Shown in pieces: positions 34,570 to 43,810 of a stretch of DNA of 64,000 bases (its first letter is position 1; every line of letters starts with the position of its first letter). Made by a program: the position numbers and the translations under genes. The notes below the pieces were generated by a model. That model was not told the DNA's origin and made no database searches. It saw nothing but the letters and a program-made list of their open reading frames with translations. This DNA is from Pseudarthrobacter sp. PS3-L1 (GTDB lineage Bacteria > Actinomycetota > Actinomycetes > Actinomycetales > Micrococcaceae): assembly GCF_030063285.1 (NCBI RefSeq), contig NZ_JASISU010000004.1:1-64000 (forward strand), read 5' to 3'.

Positions 34570-35037
34570 CTAGCGCGTATCTACGTCCTCAAACACCAGA
34601 AAGGTCTGGGTGTCCAGGACTCCAGGCATGGACTGGAGCTGGTCGAAGATTACCCGGCGCAGATCCATGTTGTCCCTGGCGCGGACCAAAAGGATCACAT
34701 CAAAATCTCCGCCCACCAATGCCACGTGGTGGACTTCAGGGATGGCGGTCAGTAGCTCGCGCAGTTTCCGCCACGAGTGTTGACGTACCTTGAGCGTCAC
34801 ATAGGCGGAGGACGTGAGCCCTGCTTTGATGGGATCCACCAGCGCCGTGAACCGTGTCAGGATCCCCTCCCGGTTCAGCCTGTTAATCCGAGAATAGGCG
34901 TGGGCGCGTGAGATGTGCACGTTGTCCGCCACCTGCGTCACTGACATGCGGCCGTCCGCTACCAGTTGGGCGATGATTTGCCTGTCCACCTCATCAAGCT
35001 CGGCTGGAACGGATGCCTGCGTCAATGTGTCCACCAC
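34570..35037 (-). CDS. Lrp/AsnC-family regulator divergent from the bkd operon
   Basis: This is a 155-aa leucine-responsive-type regulator. The winged HTH is at about 13-60 (ELDEVDRQIIAQLVADGRMS, VADNVHISRAHAYSRINRL) and the RAM effector-binding domain at about 75-150 (AYVTLKV, VHHVALVGGDFDVILLV). A double GTG (35037 and 35034) could start it; AGGGA lies 5 bases before the second. It is transcribed away from the branched-chain 2-oxoacid dehydrogenase genes, the classic BkdR arrangement. It probably activates or represses them in response to branched-chain amino acids. Confidence 0.92.
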   Translation of the reverse strand: MVDTLTQASVPAELDEVDRQIIAQLVADGRMSVTQVADNVHISRAHAYSRINRLNREGILTRFTALVDPIKAGLTSSAYVTLKVRQHSWRKLRELLTAIPEVHHVALVGGDFDVILLVRARDNMDLRRVIFDQLQSMPGVLDTQTFLVFEDVDTR

Positions 35038-35122
35038 TTCCCTGTGTAGTCCCCGTCACATTGACGGTTCGTCTTCAAGATCAGGGTAACTGACTAATTC
35101 TTTCCACGATTTTGGCTATCTC

Positions 35123-35152
35123 TGGATACGAATCAGTACCCAGGACCATACT
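35123..35152 (+). promoter_or_regulatory. Candidate bkd promoter
   Basis: TGGATA (35123-35128) and CATACT (35147-35152) with an 18-base spacer lie 34 bases before the E1alpha start, inside the AT-richer divergent region shared with the Lrp gene. The match to the consensus is moderate. Confidence 0.4.
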
Positions 35153-35185
35153 GGGAGTCAATAGTGGCTAGAAAAGGATGGATCA

Positions 35186-36454
35186 ATGACGCTCTCCACA
35201 GACCGCAGTCCGGAACATCGGCAGGGAACCGGCTCCGCTGCGGAGCCCGCCGGGGGTATGGACGCCAGCGAAAATGAGCCGGCGGTCGGTGCAGACCTTG
35301 ACGCGCCGCTCCGGTTTGGCATCACCGCGGAGGACTATATGCTGCCAGCTCGGCAGCAGATCCAGATGGTGGAGCCCACGGGCCTCCTGAAGGCCACCGA
35401 AGCACAGGGCACGCAGCCAGGCCACGAATATCAGCTGCCCAGCACCGACGTGCTGCTTGATGCCTACCGCCACCTGGTGGTGGGACGCCGTGTGAATGAC
35501 CAGAACTCTGCCCTGGTCCGGCAGGGTCGCATGGCCGTCTACCCTTCCAGCCACGGCCAGGAAGCCTGCCAGGTAGCGGCAGCCCTCTGCCTCAGCAAGG
35601 GTGACTGGCTCTTTCCCACCTACCGCGATTCCGTGGCAGTCATGACCAAGGGCGTGGATCCAGTCCAGACCATGACACTGTTCCGCGGTGATTGGCATGG
35701 TGGTTACAACCCTGCCGACCATCAAGTGGGGATCCAGTGCACGCCCCTGACCACCCAACTGCTGCATGCAGTGGGAGTTGCCCACGCAGCCAAGCTCCGT
35801 GGTGAAGACACGGTGGTCCTGGCAATGTGCGGCGATGGCGCCACCAGCGAGGGTGACTTTCATGAGGCCCTGAACTTTGCTGCCGTTTTCCATCTGCCGG
35901 TGGTGTTTTTTGTCCAGAACAACCAATACGCCATTTCCGTACCCTTGGCACAGCAGTCCGTGGCACCCTCCCTGGCCCACAAGGCCGTGGGCTATGGAAT
36001 GGCTGGTGAACGCGTCGATGGAAACGACCTGGTGGCGCTGATGGCTGTGCTGGACCGGGCAGTTGCCCTCGCTCGGGGCGGCTCCGGCCCACTCCTGGTG
36101 GAAGCGCACACCTACCGCATGCAGGCCCACACCAACGCTGACGATGCCACCCGGTACCGGCAGGACAGCGAGGTCGCTGAATGGTTGGACAAGGACCCGC
36201 TCAAGCGGATGCGAACCTATCTTCAGGCACAGGGCCTGTTGGACGACGCCGCCGAATCCAGGATCGCCGAGGAGGCCGAGGCTGTTGCCTCGCAACTGCG
36301 AACAGGCCTGGGCGAAGATGTCCCCGTGGACCCGCAGGATCTGTTCCGCTATGTCTTTTCCGCCCCCACCACCCAGCTGAAGGAACAAGCCGCGATGCTG
36401 GCCGACGAACTGGCCCGCGACGCCGCCCCGCAGGAAACGGAGTCTGCACAATGA
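35186..36454 (+). CDS. bkdA: Branched-chain 2-oxoacid dehydrogenase E1 alpha
   Basis: This is a 422-aa thiamine-diphosphate enzyme subunit that decarboxylates branched-chain 2-oxo acids (PDH-type substrates are also possible). The first ~80 residues are an Ala/Gly/Glu-rich lead. The catalytic domain has YPSSHGQEACQVAAAL, PTYRDSVAVM and the ThDP motif GDGATSEGDFHEALNFA ending in NN. The late block MQAHTNADDATRY carries the phosphorylation-loop-like region, with His as an active-site residue. AAGGATGG precedes the ATG. The E1beta start overlaps its stop by 4 bases. Confidence 0.92.
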   Translation: MTLSTDRSPEHRQGTGSAAEPAGGMDASENEPAVGADLDAPLRFGITAEDYMLPARQQIQMVEPTGLLKATEAQGTQPGHEYQLPSTDVLLDAYRHLVVGRRVNDQNSALVRQGRMAVYPSSHGQEACQVAAALCLSKGDWLFPTYRDSVAVMTKGVDPVQTMTLFRGDWHGGYNPADHQVGIQCTPLTTQLLHAVGVAHAAKLRGEDTVVLAMCGDGATSEGDFHEALNFAAVFHLPVVFFVQNNQYAISVPLAQQSVAPSLAHKAVGYGMAGERVDGNDLVALMAVLDRAVALARGGSGPLLVEAHTYRMQAHTNADDATRYRQDSEVAEWLDKDPLKRMRTYLQAQGLLDDAAESRIAEEAEAVASQLRTGLGEDVPVDPQDLFRYVFSAPTTQLKEQAAMLADELARDAAPQETESAQ

Positions 36455-37554
36455 CCACCATCACCACCTCCTCAGAGGCAAACGGCAACGTCAGCGCGGC
36501 AACCGCGCGCGCAGCGCAGCAGGCCGCGCAAAAAAGCCAGGCGGGCCGGGCGCAGCCTGTCACGCTGGCCAAGTCCCTGAATACTGCGCTCTCCGACGCG
36601 ATGGCTGCAGATCCTTCGGTCCTCGTGTTCGGTGAGGATGTCGGCCTGCTGGGCGGTGTCTTCCGGATCACCGACGGCCTGACCGCAAAGTTTGGTGACC
36701 AGCGTTGCTTTGACACGCCCCTGGCAGAATCCGGAATTGTGGGCATGGCCGTGGGTATGGCCATGAACGGCATGCGTCCCGTGGTGGAGATGCAGTTCGA
36801 CGCCTTCGCCTACCCCGCGTTTGAGCAGATTGTCAGCCACGTGGCCAAGATGCACAATCGCACCAGGGGTGCCATCAAGCTCCCCATCGTCATCCGCGTT
36901 CCCTATGCCGGCGGTATCGGGGGAGTGGAGCACCACTGTGATTCCTCGGAGTCCTACTACGCACACACGGCCGGGCTCAAGGTCTACACGCCTGCCACGG
37001 TGGCCGACGGGTACCGGATGCTGCGGGAGGCGATCGCCTCGGATGATCCAGTGATGTTCATGGAACCCAAGAAGCTTTACTGGTCCAAGGACCAGGTGGA
37101 CCTGGAGGCCTTGCGGGCCGGGCACGAGGCCGACGGCGGGGCCTCCTCCGAAGGGACGGCCGCCGTCGCACGTGCGGGAACGGATGCCACCCTGATCGCC
37201 TACGGTCCCTCTGTTCCGACGGCCCTGGCCGCTGCGGCTGCAGCGGCCGAGGAGGGCCGATCACTGGAAGTGATAGACATCCGTTCTATCGTGCCCTTTG
37301 ATGACGAGACAGTCTGCGCTTCTGTGCGGAAGACCGGCCGTGCCGTGGTGATTGCCGAAGCCCATGGTTTCGCGTCAGTGTCCTCAGAGATTGTGGCCAG
37401 GGTCCAGGAACGGTGCTTTCACCACCTGGCGGCACCGGTCCTCCGCGTGACAGGTTTCGATATCCCATACCCGGCACCCAAGCTGGAACACTATTACCTG
37501 CCTGGCGTAGACCGGATTCTTGACGCCGTTGACAATCTGCAGTGGGAGGACTGA
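36451..37554 (+). CDS. bkdB: Branched-chain 2-oxoacid dehydrogenase E1 beta
   Basis: This is a 367-aa transketolase-like E1 subunit that completes the alpha2-beta2 decarboxylase. Blocks are LVFGEDVGLLGGVFRITDGL (about 53-72), DTPLAESGIVGMAVGMAMNG, EMQFDAFAYPAFEQIVSHVAK, and GGIGGVEHHCDSSESYYAHTAGLKV (in part). A C-terminal transketolase domain (ATLIAYGPSVPTAL, DIRSIVPFDDETV, TGFDIPYPAPKLEHYYLPG) follows. An Ala/Gln-rich N-terminal lead of ~35 residues precedes the fold. ATG 36451 overlaps the E1alpha stop (ATGA); the frame also runs upstream inside E1alpha but without family similarity. Confidence 0.93.
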   Translation: MTTITTSSEANGNVSAATARAAQQAAQKSQAGRAQPVTLAKSLNTALSDAMAADPSVLVFGEDVGLLGGVFRITDGLTAKFGDQRCFDTPLAESGIVGMAVGMAMNGMRPVVEMQFDAFAYPAFEQIVSHVAKMHNRTRGAIKLPIVIRVPYAGGIGGVEHHCDSSESYYAHTAGLKVYTPATVADGYRMLREAIASDDPVMFMEPKKLYWSKDQVDLEALRAGHEADGGASSEGTAAVARAGTDATLIAYGPSVPTALAAAAAAAEEGRSLEVIDIRSIVPFDDETVCASVRKTGRAVVIAEAHGFASVSSEIVARVQERCFHHLAAPVLRVTGFDIPYPAPKLEHYYLPGVDRILDAVDNLQWED

Positions 37555-37557
37555 GTT

Positions 37558-39108
37558 ATGGGCAACACGAAAGTTTTCCTCCTTCCGGACCTGGGCGAAG
37601 GCCTTACCGAAGCGGATCTGGTCAGCTGGCTTGTTGCCGTTGGCGACGAGATCAGCGTGGACCAGCCCATCGCGGAAGTAGAGACCGCCAAGTCCATGGT
37701 GGAAGTCCCGTCGCCCTACGCTGGCACGGTGGAGATTCTCCATGGCCAGCCCGGGGAGACGCTCGACGTCGGCAAGCCACTGATCTCCGTCCGCCCGGCA
37801 GGGGCGCCTGCTGGCGCTGTTGCCGGCGACGCTGCCGTTCGTGACGCCGCTCCCCGTGAAGCTGGCGGCACCAGCAAGGACGGGACGGATACTGGAGGTG
37901 ATGCGCAGGGCGAGGCTTACCGCGAGGAAGAAAAAGCCGGTTCGGGCAATGTGCTCATTGGCTACGGGACACCAGCGGGCGCCGGGATTACGCGCCGCAC
38001 CCGTGCTCCCCGCCGGGCTGCTTTTCCTGCTGCACCTGAGCAGGATTCCGCTGGCCGGGTGTCCGCAGAGGAACGGACAATGGATGATTTGATCCTGCTG
38101 CGCACCAGGGTTCCGGGAAGACTCGGCGCTGTGATCTCCCCTCTGGTTCGTCGCATGGCCAAGAACAACGGCGTGGACCTGGGCAGTCTCAACGGCTCGG
38201 GTGACAGGGGGCTGATCCTCCGCCGGGACGTTGAAGCTGCCATGACTGCCCCGCAGGCCGTGGTGGAGAAGGCGCCCGAGGCTCCAACTCCTGCTACCGA
38301 ACCGTCCAGGGCTCCGGAGCCCTCGACGGCCTCCGGAGCGGACGTACTTCCAACGCCTGCGGCGGACCGTGCGCCAGACAGCGTGGATGCCAGGACCGGT
38401 CTCGGCGTTTCACGGCGCGAACCCGTCAAGGGCATCCGCAAGGCCGTTGCGGCGAATATGACCCGTAGCCGGAAGGAGATTCCCGAGGCCACGGTGTGGG
38501 TGGACGTTGATGCCACAGCACTCCTTGACCTCCGTGCTTCCCTCAAGGCGGCCCAGCCAGAGTCCACGCCAGGCCTGATGGCTTTCCTGGCACGGTTTGT
38601 AACGGCCGGACTAAAAAGGTATCCAGAGCTGAACACCCGAATCGTTACAGCTGACGACGGATCCTTAGAGCTCGTCAGTTTTGACGGAATCAATCTTGGT
38701 TTCGCCGCGCAGACCGACCGCGGACTGGTGGTTCCCTCCATCCGGCGGGCTGAGTCACTGACCGCGCGCGAACTCGATGGCGAGATCCGCCGGCTGACCG
38801 CCGTCGTCCGCGAGTCAAAAGCCACACCACAGGAACTGGGCAGCGGCACCTTCACGCTGAACAACTACGGTGTCTTCGGTGTTGACGGCTCCGCCGCCAT
38901 CATCAACCACCCCGAGGTGGCAATCCTCGGAATCGGGCGGATCATCGACAAACCGTGGGTTGTGGACGGCCAGCTCGCTGTCCGGAAGGTCACCGAACTG
39001 ACCCTGACGTTTGACCATCGGGTGTGCGACGGCGGAACAGCCGGCGGGTTCCTGCGGTTCGTTGCTGATGCCGTGGAGAACCCGATGGGGCTGCTGACAG
39101 ACCTCTAG
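37558..39108 (+). CDS. bkdC: 2-oxoacid dehydrogenase E2, dihydrolipoamide acyltransferase
   Basis: This is a 516-aa core subunit. The lipoyl domain (4-78) has the swinging-arm lysine K45 in ETAKSMVEV. A Pro/Ala/Glu-rich linker leads to the peripheral subunit-binding domain (about 195-228: SPLVRRMAKNNGVDLGSL...GLILRRDV). After a second linker comes the catalytic domain (about 290-516), ending with the active-site DHRVCDGG near 485. It transfers the branched acyl group to CoA. It starts 3 bases after E1beta. No E3 (dihydrolipoamide dehydrogenase) gene is nearby, so a shared Lpd must serve the complex. Confidence 0.94.
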   Translation: MGNTKVFLLPDLGEGLTEADLVSWLVAVGDEISVDQPIAEVETAKSMVEVPSPYAGTVEILHGQPGETLDVGKPLISVRPAGAPAGAVAGDAAVRDAAPREAGGTSKDGTDTGGDAQGEAYREEEKAGSGNVLIGYGTPAGAGITRRTRAPRRAAFPAAPEQDSAGRVSAEERTMDDLILLRTRVPGRLGAVISPLVRRMAKNNGVDLGSLNGSGDRGLILRRDVEAAMTAPQAVVEKAPEAPTPATEPSRAPEPSTASGADVLPTPAADRAPDSVDARTGLGVSRREPVKGIRKAVAANMTRSRKEIPEATVWVDVDATALLDLRASLKAAQPESTPGLMAFLARFVTAGLKRYPELNTRIVTADDGSLELVSFDGINLGFAAQTDRGLVVPSIRRAESLTARELDGEIRRLTAVVRESKATPQELGSGTFTLNNYGVFGVDGSAAIINHPEVAILGIGRIIDKPWVVDGQLAVRKVTELTLTFDHRVCDGGTAGGFLRFVADAVENPMGLLTDL

Positions 39109-39216
39109 GGGGCCAGGGGCTGGGGGGCGGGGTGCCGCCCTGCCTCCAGCAAGGGCGGTTTCGCCGTGGGTAGGATGGGATTTTGAAACTGTCAGCCCCA
39201 GACTACGGAGATGTAC

Positions 39217-40026
39217 ATGGCGCACTGGATGGAGGTTGGCCAGGACAATTATGTGCTGACCACCGAAGGCTCACACCTGAATACCGGACTGATTGTCGGG
39301 TCGGAGCGGGCCATGGTGATCGACACGGGTTGCGGGCCCAGGCACGGGCGGGAGATCCTGGCCGCCGTCCGGGAGAAGACCCACCTGCCACTGGTCGTGG
39401 TCAATACCCATGCGCACTACGATCACTTCTTCGGCAACGCGGTGTTTGCTGATGCTGGCGTCACGGAGTTCTGGGCGCATGAACAGTGCGCCAAGCAGAT
39501 TGATGAGCGTGGGGATCTGCAGCGGCGCGAGGTGACAACGGTGGAGCCGGAAATGGCTGATTCCGTGGGCGATGCCGTCGAATTGGTGGTCCCCAATGCC
39601 ATTGTCCGGGACCAGCCGGTCCTAGTTAATCTCGGGAACACCAGCGCTACGCTTTTCTACCTGGGACGAGGCCACACTGATGGGGACCTCCTGGTGGGCT
39701 CAGCCACCGCGCTGTTCGTCGGAGACCTAGTGGAACACGGCACGTACCCGTCGTTCGAGGATTCCTACCCGAAAGAATGGGCTGATGCGCTCCGCCACAT
39801 TTCTGCGCTGCGGCACCGCTATAGTTTCCTGGTTCCAGGGCACGGTGAACCCTGCACGGACCAGTTCGTCAAGACCATGGCCAACACGCTGAGCACTGCC
39901 ATTCGCCAGGCCCGGCAGTCGCTGCGGGACACCCCCGATGACGCCACCAAGGCAATACCTATCCTGCCCTACGGTCCAGAGCAGTCGCGCTGGTTCATCA
40001 AGAGGCTCAAGGAGACCAGCGTCTGA
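39217..40026 (+). CDS. Metallo-beta-lactamase-fold hydrolase
   Basis: This is a 269-aa MBL-fold protein. The metal site includes HAHYDH (about 67-72), a further His/Asp in GHTDGDLLVG (about 152), the Asp-bridge FVGDLVE and a final His in VPGHGEP (about 210). The residue pattern fits the glyoxalase II-like/broad-specificity group rather than true beta-lactamases, and there is no signal peptide. ATG 39217 is preferred because CGGAG lies 6 bases before it; ATG 39211 directly abuts the Shine-Dalgarno. The substrate is unknown. It is monocistronic, following the E2 gene by about 110 bases with no clear terminator. Confidence 0.87.
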   Translation: MAHWMEVGQDNYVLTTEGSHLNTGLIVGSERAMVIDTGCGPRHGREILAAVREKTHLPLVVVNTHAHYDHFFGNAVFADAGVTEFWAHEQCAKQIDERGDLQRREVTTVEPEMADSVGDAVELVVPNAIVRDQPVLVNLGNTSATLFYLGRGHTDGDLLVGSATALFVGDLVEHGTYPSFEDSYPKEWADALRHISALRHRYSFLVPGHGEPCTDQFVKTMANTLSTAIRQARQSLRDTPDDATKAIPILPYGPEQSRWFIKRLKETSV

Positions 40027-40169
40027 TCCGTTGGTCGCCCGGACAACAAGAGCCTGCCAGAGTGCAGGACCTGCACAATAACGATTTGTGGGGCTCCCGC
40101 CTACACTTACAGAAGTGAACCGCGCGGCGCCTGCCGTAACTGTTCCATTCCAGAGACTTGGGGGAAATC

Positions 40170-41498
40170 ATGCCGGACAACGCCAACGAGCAATCCCGCA
40201 CCGATAAACGGGATACCCCCGAGTCTCACGTTCGGTCCAGACGTGAACGCAGACGCGACACTGAGGTCACCACTGCAGGGACAGGAAATATGCCAGACGC
40301 TTCCTCCGCCAAGAAGACTTCAGCCAGTGAGCGGAGCCCGCTCCGCCGTAATTCCTGGGCTGAGGCTGCGGCTGCGGCCGATGCTGAGGCAGGCAAGCCG
40401 GCGCCTACCGCAGCCCAGCCCGCCACCGACCAGGGAGCCGGGGTGTCCAGTGACCCGGTTATCGAGTCGGTCCCCAGTGGTGCGGCCCCGGCGCGTTCCG
40501 CCGAGGTTGGCAGTCCTGGCGTGAGCGAGGGCGCACCCGCCGCCACGCGCCGACGCGAAGCACGCGCGCAGGACGATCCAGACTATTCGCTGGGGTCCTT
40601 CGTCCGGCCGCAGAAACCCAGGCCCAAGGGCGGCTGGCGCGGTGCGGTGTTCTCGATGACCAGCGGCGGCGTCAACCTTGGCCCGGGCGCCAAGCAGCGC
40701 AACGAGGATGAGCTCGCCCAACGCATCTCACGCCAGCTCCAGGGCAGCTTCAACACGGCAGTGCTGAGCCTGAAGGGTGGTATTGGCAAGACTTCCACCA
40801 CCGTAGGCGTGGGCCTCACCCTCGCGGAATTCCGCGGCGACCCGCCGTGCGCCATTGACGCGAACCCAGATTCGGGTGACTTGGTGGAGCGTGCACTGGG
40901 GGAGGGTATCTACCAGAGTGCCAGCCCGCGTACCATCTCGGATCTGCTGGAGAACATCGAATCCATCGACTCGTTGACGGCGCTGTCGCGCTACATGCAT
41001 CACGCGGGACGCCTGCACCTGATCGCAGGCGAACAGGACCCGGAGGTCTCGGACTCCCTGACCGCGGAGGAGTACCTGCGGATCCGCAAGCTCATTTCCG
41101 GGTACTACTCCGTAGCCCTGACCGACTGTGGCACAGGCGTTACGCACAATGCCATGAGCGGGATCCTGCAGTCCGCGGACAACCTGATTATTGCCGCTGG
41201 GTATGCGGTCAGTGGTGCCAAACGCGCCCGCAGCACCCTCCTCTGGTTGGCAGAGCACGGGTACGAGGAGCTGGCGAAGAACGCCATTGTGGTCATCACG
41301 GACAAGGACGAGGTCTCCTCCCGCGTTGACAAGGACGCCATTGAGGAACACCTTTCAGGGATCTGCCGGCAGCTGATTGCCGTTCCACACGACCGCGGAG
41401 TGGCCGACGGCGATCTGGTCACCCTCGACGTCCTGAAGCCCGAGACCCGCAGGGCATACAAGGAGATCGCTGCCGCCATTGTGGACGGCTACCGCTAG
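40170..41498 (+). CDS. MinD/ParA-like ATPase with long disordered N-terminus
   Basis: This is a 442-aa protein. Residues 1-~190 are charged, Ala/Pro/Ser-rich and probably disordered. The rest is a deviant-Walker-A P-loop ATPase: LKGGIGKTSTT near 205-215, CAIDANPDSGDLVE as switch I/Walker B-like region, and VALTDCGTGVTHNAM as Walker B. It resembles the ATPases found with actinobacterial type VII secretion and septum-related genes more than chromosomal ParA. No ParB, ESX core or parS site is seen nearby, so its partner is unknown. ATG 40170 follows GGGGGA by 5 bases. Confidence 0.82.
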   Translation: MPDNANEQSRTDKRDTPESHVRSRRERRRDTEVTTAGTGNMPDASSAKKTSASERSPLRRNSWAEAAAAADAEAGKPAPTAAQPATDQGAGVSSDPVIESVPSGAAPARSAEVGSPGVSEGAPAATRRREARAQDDPDYSLGSFVRPQKPRPKGGWRGAVFSMTSGGVNLGPGAKQRNEDELAQRISRQLQGSFNTAVLSLKGGIGKTSTTVGVGLTLAEFRGDPPCAIDANPDSGDLVERALGEGIYQSASPRTISDLLENIESIDSLTALSRYMHHAGRLHLIAGEQDPEVSDSLTAEEYLRIRKLISGYYSVALTDCGTGVTHNAMSGILQSADNLIIAAGYAVSGAKRARSTLLWLAEHGYEELAKNAIVVITDKDEVSSRVDKDAIEEHLSGICRQLIAVPHDRGVADGDLVTLDVLKPETRRAYKEIAAAIVDGYR

Positions 41499-41557
41499 TC
41501 CGCCACGCAGGGCCTTCCGGAAATAGTTTTCGCTCCTCAGCCCTAGGATGAGAAGCG

Positions 41558-42775
41558 ATGAGTACACCAGCGAGCCCCCCACCGTTCAACATCAGGGGCA
41601 TCGCAGTACCCGCCTTTGGGCCCGCGCTGCTGTTCTGCGTGGGAGAGGGCGCAGTGCTACCCGTGGTGGCGCTGACAGCCCGGGACCTGGGCGCTTCCGT
41701 TGCCGGCGCTGCGCTCATTGTGACCCTCATTGGCCTGGGCTCATGGTTCTTCAACCTTCCCGCCTCGCTGATCTGCCTCCGCTTTGGGGAGCGATGGTCC
41801 ATTGTGGGGGCATCGGTGCTCAGTGGCCTTGCCATGGCAGCCGCGGCTGTGGCGGGAACCCTGCCGAACGGTCTGTGGCTGCTCGCTGTGGCCATGGTGA
41901 TTGTGGGTATGGCTTCGAGCGTCTTCAGTTTGGCCCGTCAGAAGTACCTCACCGAAGCTGTTCCCGTGGTGTTCAGGGCCCGCGCCCTGTCCACGCTGGG
42001 TGGCGTGAGCAGGGCGGGTATTTTCATTGGCCCGTTCATTGGTGCCGCAGCGATTCAGCTGGCTGGATTGTCCGGTGCGTACTGGGTGGCCGTGGTGGCC
42101 ATGGCGGCCGCTGGTGCACTGGGACTGGTCATCAGGGACCTGGTGGTTCCTTCCTCTGGCCATGACGTGGATCGCGGCCCCGAACCTACGCTGCGCAGGA
42201 TTGCAGTCTCGCACCGCACGGTGTTCTTGACGGTGGGTATTGGTGTCCTCTTCCTTAACGCGCTCCGGGCTTCCCGCCAGGTAGTGATTCCGCTGTGGGC
42301 CGACAATGTGGGCCTGGACGCCACGACAGCATCACTGATCTACGGACTGGCCGGAGCCATCGATGTCCTGGTGTTCTACCCGGCCGGCAAACTCATGGAC
42401 CGGAAGGGCCGGTTGTGGGTCGCTTTGCCCTCGACCCTGATCATGGGCACGGCGCTCCTGCTGGTTCCGTTGACTGCTGGGTTCACGTCCCTGCTGCTGG
42501 CGGCCTTGCTGATGGGGTTTGGCAACGGCATCAGTTCGGGCCTGGCCATGACCCTGGGAGCTGACTACTCCCCGGACAGGGGGCGTGGCCAGTTCCTGGG
42601 ACTCTGGCGTTTCCTGGCCGATGCCGGCGCTACCGGTGGGCCAGTATTGCTCTCCATAGTGACTGCCGCAGCGTCGTTGGGGGCCGGCGTCGCCGCTACC
42701 GGCGGACTGGGATTCATCGCGGCGGCTGTGTTCGCGGTCGTCCTTCCTCGCCTGAACCACCGCAGGAACTACTAG
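41558..42775 (+). CDS. MFS transporter
   Basis: This is a 405-aa integral membrane protein with about 12 predicted helices in two halves. The A-like motif appears after helix 2 (ICLRFGERWSIVGA) and again after helix 8 (GKLMDRKGRLWVAL), the typical MFS drug/sugar-exporter pattern. The central loop (VVPSSGHDVDRGPEPTLRR, about 190-215) is cytoplasmic. Similarity is to multidrug-resistance or sugar-efflux type exporters; the substrate is not predictable. The start is 59 bases after the ATPase gene. Confidence 0.9.
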   Translation: MSTPASPPPFNIRGIAVPAFGPALLFCVGEGAVLPVVALTARDLGASVAGAALIVTLIGLGSWFFNLPASLICLRFGERWSIVGASVLSGLAMAAAAVAGTLPNGLWLLAVAMVIVGMASSVFSLARQKYLTEAVPVVFRARALSTLGGVSRAGIFIGPFIGAAAIQLAGLSGAYWVAVVAMAAAGALGLVIRDLVVPSSGHDVDRGPEPTLRRIAVSHRTVFLTVGIGVLFLNALRASRQVVIPLWADNVGLDATTASLIYGLAGAIDVLVFYPAGKLMDRKGRLWVALPSTLIMGTALLLVPLTAGFTSLLLAALLMGFGNGISSGLAMTLGADYSPDRGRGQFLGLWRFLADAGATGGPVLLSIVTAAASLGAGVAATGGLGFIAAAVFAVVLPRLNHRRNY

Positions 42776-42799
42776 CGCGAGATTTTGTTGCTGCCCTGA

Positions 42800-43693
42800 T
42801 CAGCGTCGTGGACGCGCTGCGTAGCCAAACAGGGCAGTCATGGTCACCGTGGAGAGATAGCCAGCAATAACGATCAGTGCCGTTCCGGCCCAGAAGTAGT
42901 TGGTGCTGCCGTCCGTCGTGGCGTCGTTGCCGACGGTTGCCAGTGCATAGGCGGCTGCCAGGGCGGCCAGGATCCCAAGGGCGGTGGGCAGGAGTGTCCA
43001 CAGCGCTGCGGAACCAAAGTGCTTTGATCCAGGCTGGCGGATGTTCCACGCCGGTCCGGTCCGAAATACCAGCCATCCCGCGGGAATCATGAAGATTCCC
43101 ACCATCAGGAAGGCAGCCACGACATCTGCCGGACGGTGCCACTGGTTCAGCACGGTTGAGGCGCCGGTGATGATGGCGTAGGTGCCGCCAATAAAGCCCA
43201 CCAGGGGTCGCCAGCGCGGGGACACCATCAGGAAAACCGCGGCCGCGGCCGACGCCGCCAACGTGGTGTGCCCGGACGGCAGCGAATTCAGGGCAATGGT
43301 GACAACCCCGACGTCGGGGCGTGCCGGAAGGAACTCCTTGAGGACCTGGGTGGCCAGGTTGGCACCAATGCAGGCAGCAACCACAATCGCGGCGGCCCGC
43401 CACCGGTGCTTGATGATGCTGAGCGCAAGGACCACTACGGCGGCCATCACCAGGGAGATGGTGGGCAGCATGTCCAGGAACTGGGTCGAGACCTTACCTG
43501 CTGGTCCATGGATGCCGACCGCCTCGGACAGGGCGGATTCGTCAATGAACTGGCCCGTTGTGGTCCGCACGAAAAAGATGAACGTGGCTACCAGGCCCGC
43601 GATGCAGGCGCCGGTGCCCAGGAAAAACAGGAAACCGGAGCCGCGTGCGGGACGGACTGCACCGGGGGAGCGTCCTTGGCTGGAGGAAGTCAT
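42800..43693 (-). CDS. PAP2-superfamily membrane phosphatase
   Basis: This is a 297-aa protein with about six hydrophobic helices and the three-part PAP2 signature: KEFLPARP (K-x6-RP, about 118-125), PSGH (about 138-141) and a third motif around LNQWHRPADV (S/T-R-x5-H-x3-D variant, with W-H-R-P-A-D-V). It probably dephosphorylates lipid phosphates such as undecaprenyl or phosphatidylglycerol phosphate on the outer membrane face. It is convergent with the MFS gene and divergent from menC. The final helices extend beyond the usual PAP2 length. Confidence 0.88.
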   Translation of the reverse strand: MTSSSQGRSPGAVRPARGSGFLFFLGTGACIAGLVATFIFFVRTTTGQFIDESALSEAVGIHGPAGKVSTQFLDMLPTISLVMAAVVVLALSIIKHRWRAAAIVVAACIGANLATQVLKEFLPARPDVGVVTIALNSLPSGHTTLAASAAAAVFLMVSPRWRPLVGFIGGTYAIITGASTVLNQWHRPADVVAAFLMVGIFMIPAGWLVFRTGPAWNIRQPGSKHFGSAALWTLLPTALGILAALAAAYALATVGNDATTDGSTNYFWAGTALIVIAGYLSTVTMTALFGYAARPRR

Positions 43694-43810
43694 AGCTTAA
43701 GGTTGGCACAAAAAGCTGGACGGAATCTGTCACGCAGGACAACCTGGGTTCAGCACAGGGGTTCTCGCCACTCTGTCCCACCTGAGTTCAGGTCGGCTAG
43801 CGTTGGGTCA

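Noticed and set aside
35183..36451. A 422-codon open frame antisense to the whole E1alpha gene
   Set aside because: High GC content keeps the antisense frame open. The plus-strand protein has all E1alpha motifs, while the antisense product has no recognisable domain.
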